Below, piece after piece: positions 54,889 to 63,789 of a stretch of DNA of 64,000 bases (position 1 is its first letter; every line of letters begins with the position of its first letter). Location: contig JAZQEF010000001.1 of the NCBI GenBank assembly GCA_045538835.1, positions 1 to 64,000 of the forward strand. The letters are read 5' to 3'. A program made the translations under genes and the position numbers. This DNA comes from RGIG6165 sp045538835 (lineage in GTDB: Bacteria; Bacillota; Clostridia; Oscillospirales; Feifaniaceae). Below the pieces are notes generated by a model. It had not been told where the DNA came from, searched no databases, and saw nothing but the letters and a program-made list of their open reading frames with translations.

Positions 54889-55512
54889 TTATTCCTCCAC
54901 ACAAATATATTCTTCGCCTATGCACTCAAAATCAGCACAGGCATTGGTAGCATCATCAAGTTTCACCTTAAAACTTTCGGTTTCGTTTGGTTTTAGCGAA
55001 AATCTGATCGTAACATTTTCCAAAAACTCAGAATCACTTACAATACCGTCGCATGAAGCAATAGTTTTGACTACTGTATTGTAAAGAGGATACGCCACCT
55101 TGGATATGTATATCTTTCTCATTTCCATTCTGACGGGCACAGCCGCATCAACAGCCTCTTTGACAGCTCTTGAATAGGCGCGAAGAAGCCCTCCGCCGCC
55201 GAGAAGAATACCACCGAAATATCTTGTAACCACAACAGCGACATCGGTAAGTCCCTCTTTCTGAAGCACCTCAAGCGAGGGAAATCCCGCAGTTCCCTGC
55301 GGTTCTCCGTCATCACTGTATCTCATGATATTGTTTTTTCTGACAATATAAGCATAAACATTGTGTCTTGCATCTCTGTGTTTTGCTTTTATTTCAGCAA
55401 TAAAAGCAAGCGCCTCTTCTTCTGTGGTCACAGGAGAAATATAACCAATGAATCTCGACTTTTTTTCCGTAAACTCTGCACTTGTTTTATTTTTCACCGT
55501 ACGGTAGTTCAA
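54889..55512 (-). CDS. YigZ/IMPACT family protein
   Basis: A 207-residue protein of the YigZ (YvyE) family, with the IMPACT N-terminal domain (KKSRFIGYISPVTTEEEA, SDDGEPQGTAGFPSLEVL, VTRYFGGILLGGGGL) and a C-terminal ferredoxin-like domain (DUF1949). The exact role in bacteria is unclear; eukaryotic relatives act in translation control. It starts with TTG, overlapping the hflX stop as TTGA, with GAGAGGT in front. Confidence 0.9.
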   Translation of the reverse strand: MNYRTVKNKTSAEFTEKKSRFIGYISPVTTEEEALAFIAEIKAKHRDARHNVYAYIVRKNNIMRYSDDGEPQGTAGFPSLEVLQKEGLTDVAVVVTRYFGGILLGGGGLLRAYSRAVKEAVDAAVPVRMEMRKIYISKVAYPLYNTVVKTIASCDGIVSDSEFLENVTIRFSLKPNETESFKVKLDDATNACADFECIGEEYICVEE

Positions 55513-56783
55513 ATGCGATACCTCTCAATCTTGCCCGCAAGTGCGGTCGATACCAATAGTTTAAAATAAGTTCCTCTGTCTCTGTATTCCGTTTCCAGTA
55601 TGGTAGTCTGTACATCGGCATATATCTTATCAATAACACTTCCCTGCTCATATGGAATGATATATTCTGCCTCAATATGCGCATTTGTCAGATTTTCAAA
55701 CACAAGTTTCATCAAATCTGCAACACCGTCACCATTCTTTGCAGAAATACTGACACTGTTTTTAACTGCAGGAAGAATTTTTTCATCTGCAACATCACAT
55801 TTGTTTAATGCTGTAATGATTGGAATATGCCCTGCACCGAGTTTTTCAACAAGATTTTCCGTCACTTCTATATGAGTAAACATATGTGGATCCGAAGCAT
55901 CAACTACATTGATTAGCAGATCTGCATACTTGACCTCATCAAGTGTGGAAGCAAATGCCTGAATAAACTGGTGAGGAAGATTTCTTATAAATCCTACGGT
56001 ATCAGTGAGTAAAACCTCAAATCCATTGTCAAGTTTAAGTCGGCGAGTAGTCGGATCAAGTGTTGCAAACAATTTATTTTCAGCAAGCACACCGGCACCT
56101 GTCAATGTATTAAGCAGTGTGGACTTACCGGCATTTGTATATCCGATAACTGCCACTTTCGGAATTCCGCTTAAATCGCGCTGTTTCCTCTGCTGCATAC
56201 GATTCTTTCTGATTTCTTTAAGTTGTTCGGAAATCACACTGATCTGTTCTTTTATTTTTCTCTTATCTGTTTCAAGCTGGCTCTCACCCGCTCCTCTTCT
56301 GGCACCGGCACCGCCGCCGCCACCGCCGCCCTGCCTGGACAGTTCATGTCCGCGGCCTGTTAGTCTCGGAGCAGTATATCTTAGGAGCGCCATTTGCACT
56401 TGAAGTTTACCTTCACTTGTTTTTGCATGCATCGCAAATATCTCAAGAATGAGCATATTTCTGTCAATTACGGGCACACCGCAAATATCTTCAAGATTAT
56501 TTATCTGAGACGGTGAAAGTTGGTTGTCAAATATAACAATAGACGCTTCTGTTGCCACAACTGCAGCCTTTAACTGTTCTACTTTACCTTTGCCAAGCAC
56601 AGTAGCATTGTCGGGCGTTACTTTCTGTTGCAGAAGAGTTGCCGCCAAATCGTATCCCGCAGTATCAGCAAGTGCAGCCAGTTCATCGATAGTTGAACTG
56701 TCGCTCCTAAACTCTGTATATTTCTCTCTTGTACAGTACAATCCGCAAAGAAGTGCGCCCGGTCTTTTTTCTATATTTTCCAA
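55509..56783 (-). CDS. hflX: Ribosome-associated GTPase HflX
   Basis: Splits stalled or resting ribosomes. The 424 residues show the N-terminal nucleotide-binding domain (VFDNQLSPSQINNLE here as IVFDNQLSPSQINN), the Gly-rich linker (GGGGGGGAGARRGAGES), coiled coil, and the G domain with P loop GYTNAGKSTLLN and LTDTVGFIRNLP, NKCD. The linker has seven glycines in a row, longer than in most relatives. The start codon is TTG with GGAGA 6 bases before it. Confidence 0.94.
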   Translation of the reverse strand: MENIEKRPGALLCGLYCTREKYTEFRSDSSTIDELAALADTAGYDLAATLLQQKVTPDNATVLGKGKVEQLKAAVVATEASIVIFDNQLSPSQINNLEDICGVPVIDRNMLILEIFAMHAKTSEGKLQVQMALLRYTAPRLTGRGHELSRQGGGGGGGAGARRGAGESQLETDKRKIKEQISVISEQLKEIRKNRMQQRKQRDLSGIPKVAVIGYTNAGKSTLLNTLTGAGVLAENKLFATLDPTTRRLKLDNGFEVLLTDTVGFIRNLPHQFIQAFASTLDEVKYADLLINVVDASDPHMFTHIEVTENLVEKLGAGHIPIITALNKCDVADEKILPAVKNSVSISAKNGDGVADLMKLVFENLTNAHIEAEYIIPYEQGSVIDKIYADVQTTILETEYRDRGTYFKLLVSTALAGKIERYRI

Positions 56784-56802
56784 ACTTATTCTCCTATCGG
56801 TT

Positions 56803-57252
56803 TTAGTTTCCTTTTATCATCTGCTGATACGGCAGATAATAAAAACCCTCTTCTTTATAAAGTTTAATTGCCTTTTCATTTTCAGGCTCAACTTCAAGTC
56901 TGTATCTGGCAGCAGGTGAATTTTTATAAAGATAGTCAAAAAAACTTCTGCCTATTCCTTTTCCGCGAAACTGTGGAAGTACGTAGAGTTCTTCTATCCA
57001 CACAGTCTTACCTCCCGCTTCTCTTGAATACGTCTTTGCAAGAAGCGCATATCCCACTACTTGTCCGCTATCTTCAAAAATGTAACATTCTGCATACTCA
57101 TCGGAGCGCATCAGTTCATCAAAAGCATCTGAGTGGAATTTTTCAGGTATATTTCTGAATACCACATCGGAAGCATAGAAATCTTTTGACAATTCAAGAA
57201 ATATCTTTTTATCAGACGGTCTTATTTTTCTAATCATATTATTCTCCGACAA
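56803..57252 (-). CDS. GNAT family N-acetyltransferase
   Basis: A 149-residue single-domain GNAT. The acetyl-CoA loop is PQFRGKGIGRSFFDYL, followed by YRLEVEPENEKAIKLYKEEGF, the typical last strands. The acceptor is unknown. It starts the hflX-yigZ-dgt run; TTGTTG/TTGCTT and TATAAT-like boxes lie in the A/T-rich 60 bases upstream. Confidence 0.9.
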   Translation of the reverse strand: MSENNMIRKIRPSDKKIFLELSKDFYASDVVFRNIPEKFHSDAFDELMRSDEYAECYIFEDSGQVVGYALLAKTYSREAGGKTVWIEELYVLPQFRGKGIGRSFFDYLYKNSPAARYRLEVEPENEKAIKLYKEEGFYYLPYQQMIKGN

Positions 57253-57314
57253 ACTATATTATATATTATTTTAACATAAAGCAACAAAATAATAAAGAAT
57301 AGAACTAAAATCAC

Positions 57315-57342
57315 AAAAGACTATTCCGAAGAATAGTCTTTT
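57315..57342 (-). terminator. Terminator of the tRNA cluster
   Basis: A perfect 12-bp inverted repeat (57315-57326 and 57331-57342) with a TTCG tetraloop on the minus strand, one base below the tRNA-Gln 3' end. Confidence 0.88.
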
Positions 57343-57343
57343 T

Positions 57344-57418
57344 TGGCTGGGATGGCTGGATTCGAACCAGCGAATGCAGCAGTCAAAGTGCTGTGTCTTA
57401 CCGCTTGACGACACCCCA
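57344..57418 (-). tRNA. tRNA-Gln (anticodon TTG)
   Basis: 75 bases with encoded CCA. Acceptor TGGGGTG pairs with CATCCCA, the anticodon loop is CTTTGAC (anticodon TTG), and the T loop is GGTTCGAATCC. The U1-A72 pair is usual for tRNA-Gln. It is the last of four tRNAs. Confidence 0.95.
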
Positions 57419-57430
57419 ATATAAAATTAA

Positions 57431-57450
57431 AGGCACTCTCTTGAGTGCCT
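57431..57450 (-). terminator. Hairpin between tRNA-His and tRNA-Gln
   Basis: A perfect 8-bp inverted repeat (57431-57438 and 57443-57450) with a 4-base loop, followed on the minus strand by TTTAATTTTAT. It could be a weak internal terminator or a processing signal. Confidence 0.5.
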
Positions 57451-57462
57451 CATCTGAAAATA

Positions 57463-57540
57463 TGGGGTGGATAGTGAGATTCGAACCCACGACCTCCAGA
57501 GCCACAATCTGGCACTCTAACCAACTGAGCTATACCCACC
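57463..57540 (-). tRNA. tRNA-His (anticodon GTG)
   Basis: Minus-strand cloverleaf with anticodon loop TTGTGGC (anticodon GTG) and encoded CCA. The extra 5' G(-1) opposite C73, the mark of tRNA-His, is present in the DNA at 57540. Confidence 0.95.
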
Positions 57541-57562
57541 ATATAAAAGCACGTTGCAGAAA

Positions 57563-57639
<77 letters not shown>

Positions 57640-57642
57640 ATT

Positions 57643-57716
57643 TGGAGCAGGTGATGGGAATCGAACCCACGTGTTCAGCTTGGAAGGCTGACATTCTACC
57701 ATTGAACTACACCTGC
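57643..57716 (-). tRNA. tRNA-Gly (anticodon TCC)
   Basis: 74 bases with encoded CCA; acceptor GCAGGTG pairs with CACCTGC, the anticodon loop is CTTCCAA (anticodon TCC), the T loop is GGTTCGATTCC. First tRNA of the cluster, 3 bases before tRNA-Arg. Confidence 0.95.
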
Positions 57717-57737
57717 ACATCAACAACGTGCTTAAAT

Positions 57738-57766
57738 AATTTACCACATTAGAAAGTTATTGTCAA
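57738..57766 (-). promoter_or_regulatory. Sigma-A promoter of the tRNA cluster
   Basis: Minus strand TTGACA (57761-57766), 17-base spacer, TAAATT (57738-57743), ending 21 bases before the tRNA-Gly 5' end and 20 bases after the Clp gene stop. Confidence 0.78.
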
Positions 57767-57786
57767 CACTTTCTTGCATGGTTTCT

Positions 57787-60039
57787 CTATTTTATTTTTA
57801 CAAAAGTCTCATTATTATCCGAAAAAATTGTCACAGTTTCTATTGTTTTTGAAAAATTATCAATTATAAGTGAAGCAACTTTGTCCTCAACTTCCTTTTC
57901 TATGACTCTTCTCAAATTTCGTGCGCCGTATTTTGCAGAATATGACTTATCGACAAGAAGCATCTCCGTATCTTTATCCCATTCAAGAGAAATGCCCTTT
58001 TCAGCAAGTGATTTTTTAAGTTCGTTAAGCATAATTGCAGCAATGCCTGCAAAGTTTTCTTTAGAAAGTTGATTAAAGGTTATAATCTCATCTACCCTGT
58101 TGATAAACTCGGGACGCATTATCTTCTCAAGAGACTTCATCGTCTTATCGTTTAGCATATTCTGTGCAGATTCGGCAAAACCTATTTTTCCCTCTCTTAT
58201 CTCACTTCCGGCATTAGTCGTCATTACGATTATCGTATTTTCAAAATTAACTGTTCTTCCGTGAGCATCCGTAATTCTTCCGTCATCAAGTATCTGCAAA
58301 AGAATATTCAAAACATCGGGATGCGCCTTCTCTATCTCATCAAAAAGTACTATCGAATACGGCTTTCTTCTTATCTTTTCAGTAAGTTGACCTGCCTCAT
58401 CATAACCGACATATCCCGGAGGCGCACCAATTATTTTAGAAACACTGTGTTTCTCCATAAATTCCGACATATCAAGTCTGATAAATGTCTCCGGAGAATC
58501 AAACATAGCATAAGAAAGTTGCTTTACGAGTTCAGTCTTACCTACCCCTGTCGGACCTGCAAAAATGAATGATACCGGCTTTCTCTTAGGACTTATTCCC
58601 GCCCTGTTTCTCTTTATCGCACGGACAACTGCTGCAATAGCATGATCTTGTCCGACAATACGCTTCTTCAGGGTATCTTCAAGAGTAATTATTTTTTCAT
58701 ATTCATCTTCTTTTATCTTGTTTGCCGGTATACCCGTCCAAAGTTCAATTACCTTAGCAAGACTTTCGATAGAAATAGATAGAATTCTCTTGTTAGCCTC
58801 AAGTACTGAAAGATTCTGTTCAAGTTGTGCAAGTTTGCTCTTTGCTTTCGCTATACTCTCATAATCATCAGGAGTCTGCGCTTCAAGCACCTCCAGATTT
58901 TTCTTTTCAGCATCTATCTCTCTCCTGCAGATGTATCTTGCATTCTGATTTTCATCGCTGATATTGACACTTGAAGCCGCCTCGTCAATAAGATCTATCG
59001 CTTTATCAGGCAGGAATCTGTCGGTAATATATCTTTCAGAAAGTTTTACCGCCATTTTCACGGTTTCATCGTCGATTATTACGCCGTGATACTTCTCATA
59101 GTAACTCTTTATACCTCTGAGTATTTCAACAGCATTGTCAAGCGACGGTTCATCAACCGTGACAGGTTGAAATCTCCTTTCAAGCGCCGAATCTTTTTCG
59201 ATATACTTCCTGTATTCAGCAAAAGTTGTGGCGCCCACAACTTGAATTTCGCCCCTTGAAAGCGCAGGCTTAAGAATGTTTGCAGCATTCATCGAACCCT
59301 CAGCATCACCTGCTGAAACAAGGTTGTGTACTTCATCAATAAAAAGAACTATGTTTCCGAGTTTCTTTACTTCATCGATAAGCCCCTTTATTCTGCTTTC
59401 AAACTGACCTCGAAATTGCGTACCTGCAACAAGTGCCGTAAGATCAAGCATATATATCTCTTTATCATACAGTTTTGCAGGAACTTCTTTGTCAGCGATC
59501 TTTTGCGCGAGCGCTTCAACGACCGCAGTCTTTCCGACGCCCGGTTCACCTATAAGACAGGGGTTATTCTTTGTTCTTCTGTTGAGTATCTGTATAATTC
59601 TTGAAAGTTCCTTTTCTCTTCCGATAACTCTGTCAAGTTTACCGTCTGTCGCCTTCTTGGTAAGATTCACACAATAGGAATCAAGATACTTTTTCTTGTT
59701 CTCTTTTTTATTCTGTGTACGTTCATTCGCACCGCTTTTTTCCTGCGCGTTTTCTTTGGGCGCACCGCCGAAAATATTCTGTAAAAACGGAAATGCCTGC
59801 TGTGTTCTTGCAGGATCAAATTCATCATCCCCGTCAGGAGTCATCAACTGTGCAAGTTCCTCTTCTGTTTTTTCAAGATCTTCGGGAGAGATACCCATCT
59901 GCTGGACCATATCATTTATCGGCTTTATACCTAATTCAGTGGCGCACTGGAGGCAGAGCCCCTCATTTATTGTATTTTCCCCTTCAACCTTCGTTATAAA
60001 TACGACTGCCATTCTTTTTTTGCAGCGTGAACATATCAT
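57787..60039 (-). CDS. ClpE-like AAA+ protease ATPase with N-terminal zinc finger
   Basis: A 750-residue Clp/Hsp100 unfoldase that would feed proteins to ClpP. Instead of the double Clp-N domain it begins with a zinc finger (MICSRCKKRM ... LCLQCATE), as in ClpE, then an acidic and Gln-rich linker. AAA+ domain 1 has Walker A GEPGVGKTA and domain 2 GPTGVGKTE, separated by a short coiled middle domain (EVLEAQTPDDYESIAKAKS); DEIEKAHPDVLNILLQILDDGR is domain 2 Walker B. No CtsR gene is near. It follows the CvpA gene by 44 bases. Confidence 0.93.
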   Translation of the reverse strand: MICSRCKKRMAVVFITKVEGENTINEGLCLQCATELGIKPINDMVQQMGISPEDLEKTEEELAQLMTPDGDDEFDPARTQQAFPFLQNIFGGAPKENAQEKSGANERTQNKKENKKKYLDSYCVNLTKKATDGKLDRVIGREKELSRIIQILNRRTKNNPCLIGEPGVGKTAVVEALAQKIADKEVPAKLYDKEIYMLDLTALVAGTQFRGQFESRIKGLIDEVKKLGNIVLFIDEVHNLVSAGDAEGSMNAANILKPALSRGEIQVVGATTFAEYRKYIEKDSALERRFQPVTVDEPSLDNAVEILRGIKSYYEKYHGVIIDDETVKMAVKLSERYITDRFLPDKAIDLIDEAASSVNISDENQNARYICRREIDAEKKNLEVLEAQTPDDYESIAKAKSKLAQLEQNLSVLEANKRILSISIESLAKVIELWTGIPANKIKEDEYEKIITLEDTLKKRIVGQDHAIAAVVRAIKRNRAGISPKRKPVSFIFAGPTGVGKTELVKQLSYAMFDSPETFIRLDMSEFMEKHSVSKIIGAPPGYVGYDEAGQLTEKIRRKPYSIVLFDEIEKAHPDVLNILLQILDDGRITDAHGRTVNFENTIIVMTTNAGSEIREGKIGFAESAQNMLNDKTMKSLEKIMRPEFINRVDEIITFNQLSKENFAGIAAIMLNELKKSLAEKGISLEWDKDTEMLLVDKSYSAKYGARNLRRVIEKEVEDKVASLIIDNFSKTIETVTIFSDNNETFVKIK

Positions 60040-60083
60040 AATTTTTTTCTCCTAAAAACTAATTGTTGATTACTGTTTAATAA

Positions 60084-60749
60084 TTATATGATATTTAACG
60101 GATTAAATGTAGAGATAATTTCGAAAATTACAGTAGATTTCACGATTTCTTCATAATTTGCAAGTGATCCTAACTGTAAATACGGATATATTATCTTAAA
60201 TATTGCCGATACAACAAAACAAATAATCAGACCTTTTACTATACCTGCCGCAAAACCAAGTAAACCGTTAAGCTGCGCAAGCACAGGAAGTTTTACAATC
60301 GCATCTATTATCTTTAGCAAAAATGTAACAAGAATAAATGTCGCAAAAAACAAAATCACAAACGCAACTGTCTCAGATAATGTTTCAGAAACAGGCTTTG
60401 CAACACTTTGTGAGATATTCTCTACACTCTCACTGTCAAGTATTTCTATGTTTCCTATATTAAAATATTTCAAAAAACCGCTGTTAAGCGCTTGAGAAAC
60501 ACTTTCACCTGTAGAATTGACAGTTTCTTTTATGCCATCTACATATGTATATATTTTGTTGTATACAACATCATAAAACCATTTTTCCGAAAATATTTTT
60601 GCCAGATTTTCCTTAAAACTAAACGATACTATCAGAGAAAATATTGCCGCACCCAAACCGAAAAGCGTTTTAATAAAACCTTTTCTGATTCCTGATATGC
60701 AGGACAGTAACAGTATCACCAGCAATATGCCGTCTATAACATAATTCAT
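60084..60749 (-). CDS. CvpA family membrane protein
   Basis: A 221-residue protein with about four membrane helices: residues 4-20, 28-46, one near 130-150 (FVILFFATFILVTFLLKIID) and one near 165-190. The start (DGILLVILLLSCISGIRKGFIKTLFGL) and LNGLLGFAAGIVKGLIICFV fit the CvpA/colicin V production family. Its role is not certain. It lies 10 bases after gmk. Confidence 0.88.
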   Translation of the reverse strand: MNYVIDGILLVILLLSCISGIRKGFIKTLFGLGAAIFSLIVSFSFKENLAKIFSEKWFYDVVYNKIYTYVDGIKETVNSTGESVSQALNSGFLKYFNIGNIEILDSESVENISQSVAKPVSETLSETVAFVILFFATFILVTFLLKIIDAIVKLPVLAQLNGLLGFAAGIVKGLIICFVVSAIFKIIYPYLQLGSLANYEEIVKSTVIFEIISTFNPLNII

Positions 60750-60759
60750 TTTCGACCTC

Positions 60760-61311
60760 TTATAAAGAAATTATTTCTTTGATCTCAGCAACTGCTTTAT
60801 CAACAGTTTCATTGACTATTCTGTAGTCATAGTCATTCTGAAATTCAAGTTCTTCTTTAGCACGCGCAATTCTTCCGTTTATCGTATCTTCATCTTCCGT
60901 TCCTCTTCCTGTAAGTCTGTCATACAGAGTCTGCATATCAGGCGGAAGAATAAAAATAGATATTGCCTGCGGAAATTTTTTCTTAATATTTGATGCGCCT
61001 TCTACCTCAATATCAAGAATTATATTAAGTCCTTTTGAAACGACATTTTCCACAGAACTCTTGGGTGTACCGTAAAAGTTGCCGTTATAACATGTATATT
61101 CGAGCATTTCACCGTTATTTATCATCTCTTCAAAATGCTCTTTTGTAACGAAATGATAACTCACACCGTCAATTTCTCCCGGACGTGGACATCTTGTAGT
61201 TGCAGAAACGGAAAATCCAAGTGAAGTATCTTCTTTTCTCAGTTTTTCTATTACCGTGCCTTTTCCGACACCACTCGGTCCTGAAACGATTATTATCTTA
61301 CCTTTCTTCAT
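60760..61311 (-). CDS. gmk: Guanylate kinase
   Basis: Phosphorylates GMP to GDP. The start is set at the ATG at 61311, six bases after GGAGG; earlier in-frame codons reach further into remA. The 183 residues show the P loop VSGPSGVGKGTV, the GMP site SATTRCPRPGEIDGVSYHFV, and the LID RLTGRGTEDEDTINGR. It overlaps remA by 14 bases. The rpoZ gene that often follows gmk is absent here. Confidence 0.97.
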   Translation of the reverse strand: MKKGKIIIVSGPSGVGKGTVIEKLRKEDTSLGFSVSATTRCPRPGEIDGVSYHFVTKEHFEEMINNGEMLEYTCYNGNFYGTPKSSVENVVSKGLNIILDIEVEGASNIKKKFPQAISIFILPPDMQTLYDRLTGRGTEDEDTINGRIARAKEELEFQNDYDYRIVNETVDKAVAEIKEIISL

Positions 61312-61558
61312 TGTCATCCTCCGATTCACCTGCGGCACGCTCAGTAAGGGCTTTAAGTGTCATTGCAGAAAGAATTATATGTTCACTGTCTGAGATTATT
61401 ACCGCTTTTGTCTTTCTTCCGTAAGTAGCATCTATAAGTTTCCCCTGCTCTTTTGCTTCGGATATCATTCTTTTGATAGGTGCTGAATCAGCATCCACTA
61501 TCGCAAGCACTTTATCTTCGGAGACCATATTCCCGAAACCGATGTTTAAAAACCTCAT
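61298..61558 (-). CDS. remA: RemA (DUF370) DNA-binding regulator
   Basis: An 86-residue ring-forming DNA-binding protein that in Bacillus turns on matrix genes. LNIGFGNMV, VLAIVDADSAPIKRMISEAKEQGKLIDATYGRKTKAVII is the family core (read here in two parts). The C-terminus is acidic. It lies between yicC (3 bases) and gmk (overlap), a fixed order in Firmicutes. Confidence 0.95.
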   Translation of the reverse strand: MRFLNIGFGNMVSEDKVLAIVDADSAPIKRMISEAKEQGKLIDATYGRKTKAVIISDSEHIILSAMTLKALTERAAGESEDDNEER

Positions 61559-61561
61559 ATA

Positions 61562-62440
61562 TTACTCCACATTCTGAACCTGTTCTCTGATTTTTTCGAT
61601 TTCCGACTTAACTTCAACAACGAGCCTTGCAATTTCAAGATCGTTTGCCTTTGAACCGGTAGTATTTATCTCCCTGTTCATTTCCTGGATTAGAAAATCC
61701 ATCTTTCTGCCAATAGGCTCATCTGACTCAAGCATTTTGTAGAACTGTGCGATATGGCTTCTGAGTCTGACTGTTTCTTCATCAGTTGCAAGTTTATCTG
61801 CCATAATTGCAACTTCAGTCATAAGCCTGCTCTCATCAACTTTGACATCTTCCATAAGTTCAGCGATTCTGTCGAGCAATTTCTGCTTATATTCAGGAAC
61901 AGACTTCTTTGACAGTTCTTCTATGACATCAACATATCTTTCTATAGCCTGACACCTTGATTTCAAGTCCTGATACAGTCTTTCACCCTCAACTTTTCTC
62001 ATTGTATTAAACGACTCAAGTGCCGACTGAGCAACTGTTTTCACATTGTTCCAGAGTTCATCTTCATCTTCCTCTTTTGCAACAACTGAAAATACATCGG
62101 GATATCTGGATATTCCCGAAACAGTAACATCATATTCCACACCGTAATCATCAGATATTTTTCTCAGTGCGGTAAGATAACTCTTTAAAATCTCATCATT
62201 AAGACTTACCTCATTATTAGGACCGCCGACACAATTTATGCCTACATACATATCGACTTTGCCGCGATTGACGGATTCGGCAGTAAATTTTTTCAATTTA
62301 TCTTCAAGATAGCCGTAAATACGTGGCACTTTCGGTGAAAAATCAAAATATTTGTGATTTACACTTCTAATTTCTACAGTTATTTCTTTATCGGCTATCA
62401 TAACGCAGGTTCTTCCGTAACCTGTCATACTTTTAATCAT
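61562..62440 (-). CDS. yicC: YicC family endoribonuclease-like protein
   Basis: A 292-residue protein of the YicC family, linked in other bacteria to RNA turnover. It has the family start MIKSMTGYGR and the end LIQEMNREINTTGSKANDLEIARLVVEVKSEIEKIREQVQN (the DUF1732 domain). The upstream gap to the ABC gene carries a terminator and A/T-rich sequence. First of the yicC-remA-gmk-cvpA run. Confidence 0.93.
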   Translation of the reverse strand: MIKSMTGYGRTCVMIADKEITVEIRSVNHKYFDFSPKVPRIYGYLEDKLKKFTAESVNRGKVDMYVGINCVGGPNNEVSLNDEILKSYLTALRKISDDYGVEYDVTVSGISRYPDVFSVVAKEEDEDELWNNVKTVAQSALESFNTMRKVEGERLYQDLKSRCQAIERYVDVIEELSKKSVPEYKQKLLDRIAELMEDVKVDESRLMTEVAIMADKLATDEETVRLRSHIAQFYKMLESDEPIGRKMDFLIQEMNREINTTGSKANDLEIARLVVEVKSEIEKIREQVQNVE

Positions 62441-62504
62441 ATGTATCCCCCATTAAATATATTGTATATATTATAATACATTTAAAAATCAAGTCAATAC
62501 AATA

Positions 62505-62535
62505 AAAACCCGTATGCATAAAACATACGGGTTTT
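62505..62535 (-). terminator. Terminator of the ABC ATPase gene
   Basis: A perfect 12-bp inverted repeat (62505-62516 and 62524-62535) with a 7-base loop, 14 bases below the stop. Confidence 0.85.
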
Positions 62536-62549
62536 GTAAAACCAAATTA

Positions 62550-63659
62550 TTAGTTAATAATTGTCTTTTCTGTTTCCTTGTCAAAGATGTGGATCTTGTT
62601 TACGTCAAATACAAGTTTAACGCTGTCACCAGCCTGAATTGTGCTTGATGACTTAACTCTCGCAGTTGCATTATTACCGTCAACCACAAAGTAAACATAA
62701 GTTTCAGCGCCCATCATTTCAACAACTTCAACGTCTGCATTTACGATGCCTTCGGGCATAGAAGTAAGATATACTTCCTGATCATGGATATCTTCAGGAC
62801 GGATACCCATAATAACTTCTTTACCTTCATAGGTCTTAAGTTCTTCAGAAACTTTAGCAGCAGGAAGTTTGATGCTGTGTGTACCAAAGTCGAGTGAGTA
62901 ATCGTCACCCTTCTTATTAAGTGTACAATTGATAAAGTTCATCTGGGGTGAACCCATAAAGCCTGCAACAAAGAGGTTTGAAGGCTTATTGTAAAGGTTC
63001 TGAGGAGTATCGATCTGCTGAACGAAGCCGTCCTTCATAACAACGATTCTTGTACCCATTGTCATAGCCTCTACCTGGTCATGAGTAACGTAGATGAATG
63101 TTGTCTGAAGTTTCTTATGAAGTTTAGCAAGTTCTGTTCTCATCTGTGCACGAAGCTTTGCATCAAGGTTTGAAAGCGGTTCGTCAAGAAGGAATACCTT
63201 AGGTTCACGAACGATAGCACGACCGAGAGCAACACGCTGTCTCTGACCGCCGGAGAGAGCCTTCGGCTTTCTGTCAAGAAGGTGTGAAATGTCAAGAATT
63301 CTTGCAGCTTCGTCAACTCTTCTTTTGATTTCTTCCTTAGGCATCTTGCGGAGTTTAAGACCGAATGCCATATTATCATATACTGTCATATGAGGATAAA
63401 GAGCATAGTTCTGGAATACCATTGCTATATCTCTGTCCTTAGGAGCTACGTCATTAACGAGCTGACCGCCGATATGAAGTTCACCGTCAGAAATTTCTTC
63501 AAGACCTGCGATCATACGAAGAGTGGTTGACTTACCACAACCTGAAGGACCAACAAGAATGATAAATTCCTTATCTGCAATGTCGATTGAAAAATCGCTT
63601 ACTGCAGTAACGCCACCCGGGTATTTCTTGTAAATATGTTTTAACTGAAGATCTGCCAT
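62550..63659 (-). CDS. ugpC: Sugar ABC transporter ATP-binding protein (MsmK/UgpC type)
   Basis: Powers carbohydrate importers of the CUT1 class. The 369 residues contain Walker A GPSGCGKST, the Q loop, signature LSGGQRQRVALGRAIV, Walker B VFLLDEPLSNLDAKLR, and the C-terminal regulatory OB folds (MGIRPEDIHD). It has its own promoter and terminator and no permease genes next to it, so it probably serves several importers. Which sugars cannot be told. Confidence 0.95.
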   Translation of the reverse strand: MADLQLKHIYKKYPGGVTAVSDFSIDIADKEFIILVGPSGCGKSTTLRMIAGLEEISDGELHIGGQLVNDVAPKDRDIAMVFQNYALYPHMTVYDNMAFGLKLRKMPKEEIKRRVDEAARILDISHLLDRKPKALSGGQRQRVALGRAIVREPKVFLLDEPLSNLDAKLRAQMRTELAKLHKKLQTTFIYVTHDQVEAMTMGTRIVVMKDGFVQQIDTPQNLYNKPSNLFVAGFMGSPQMNFINCTLNKKGDDYSLDFGTHSIKLPAAKVSEELKTYEGKEVIMGIRPEDIHDQEVYLTSMPEGIVNADVEVVEMMGAETYVYFVVDGNNATARVKSSSTIQAGDSVKLVFDVNKIHIFDKETEKTIIN

Positions 63660-63704
63660 TTCTTTAATTCCTCCTGATAATTAGACCTACATTTTATTGT
63701 TAAT

Positions 63705-63733
63705 ATTATATCAAAACAGCATAGTAAAGTCTA
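63705..63733 (-). promoter_or_regulatory. Sigma-A promoter of ugpC
   Basis: Minus strand TAGACT (63728-63733, 4 of 6), 17-base spacer, TATAAT (63705-63710), 45 bases before the start codon. Confidence 0.6.
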
Positions 63734-63789
63734 TGTACATAATATCCATAATTTTTTTGTTTTTTATTACAATTTGCATAAACAAGTTG

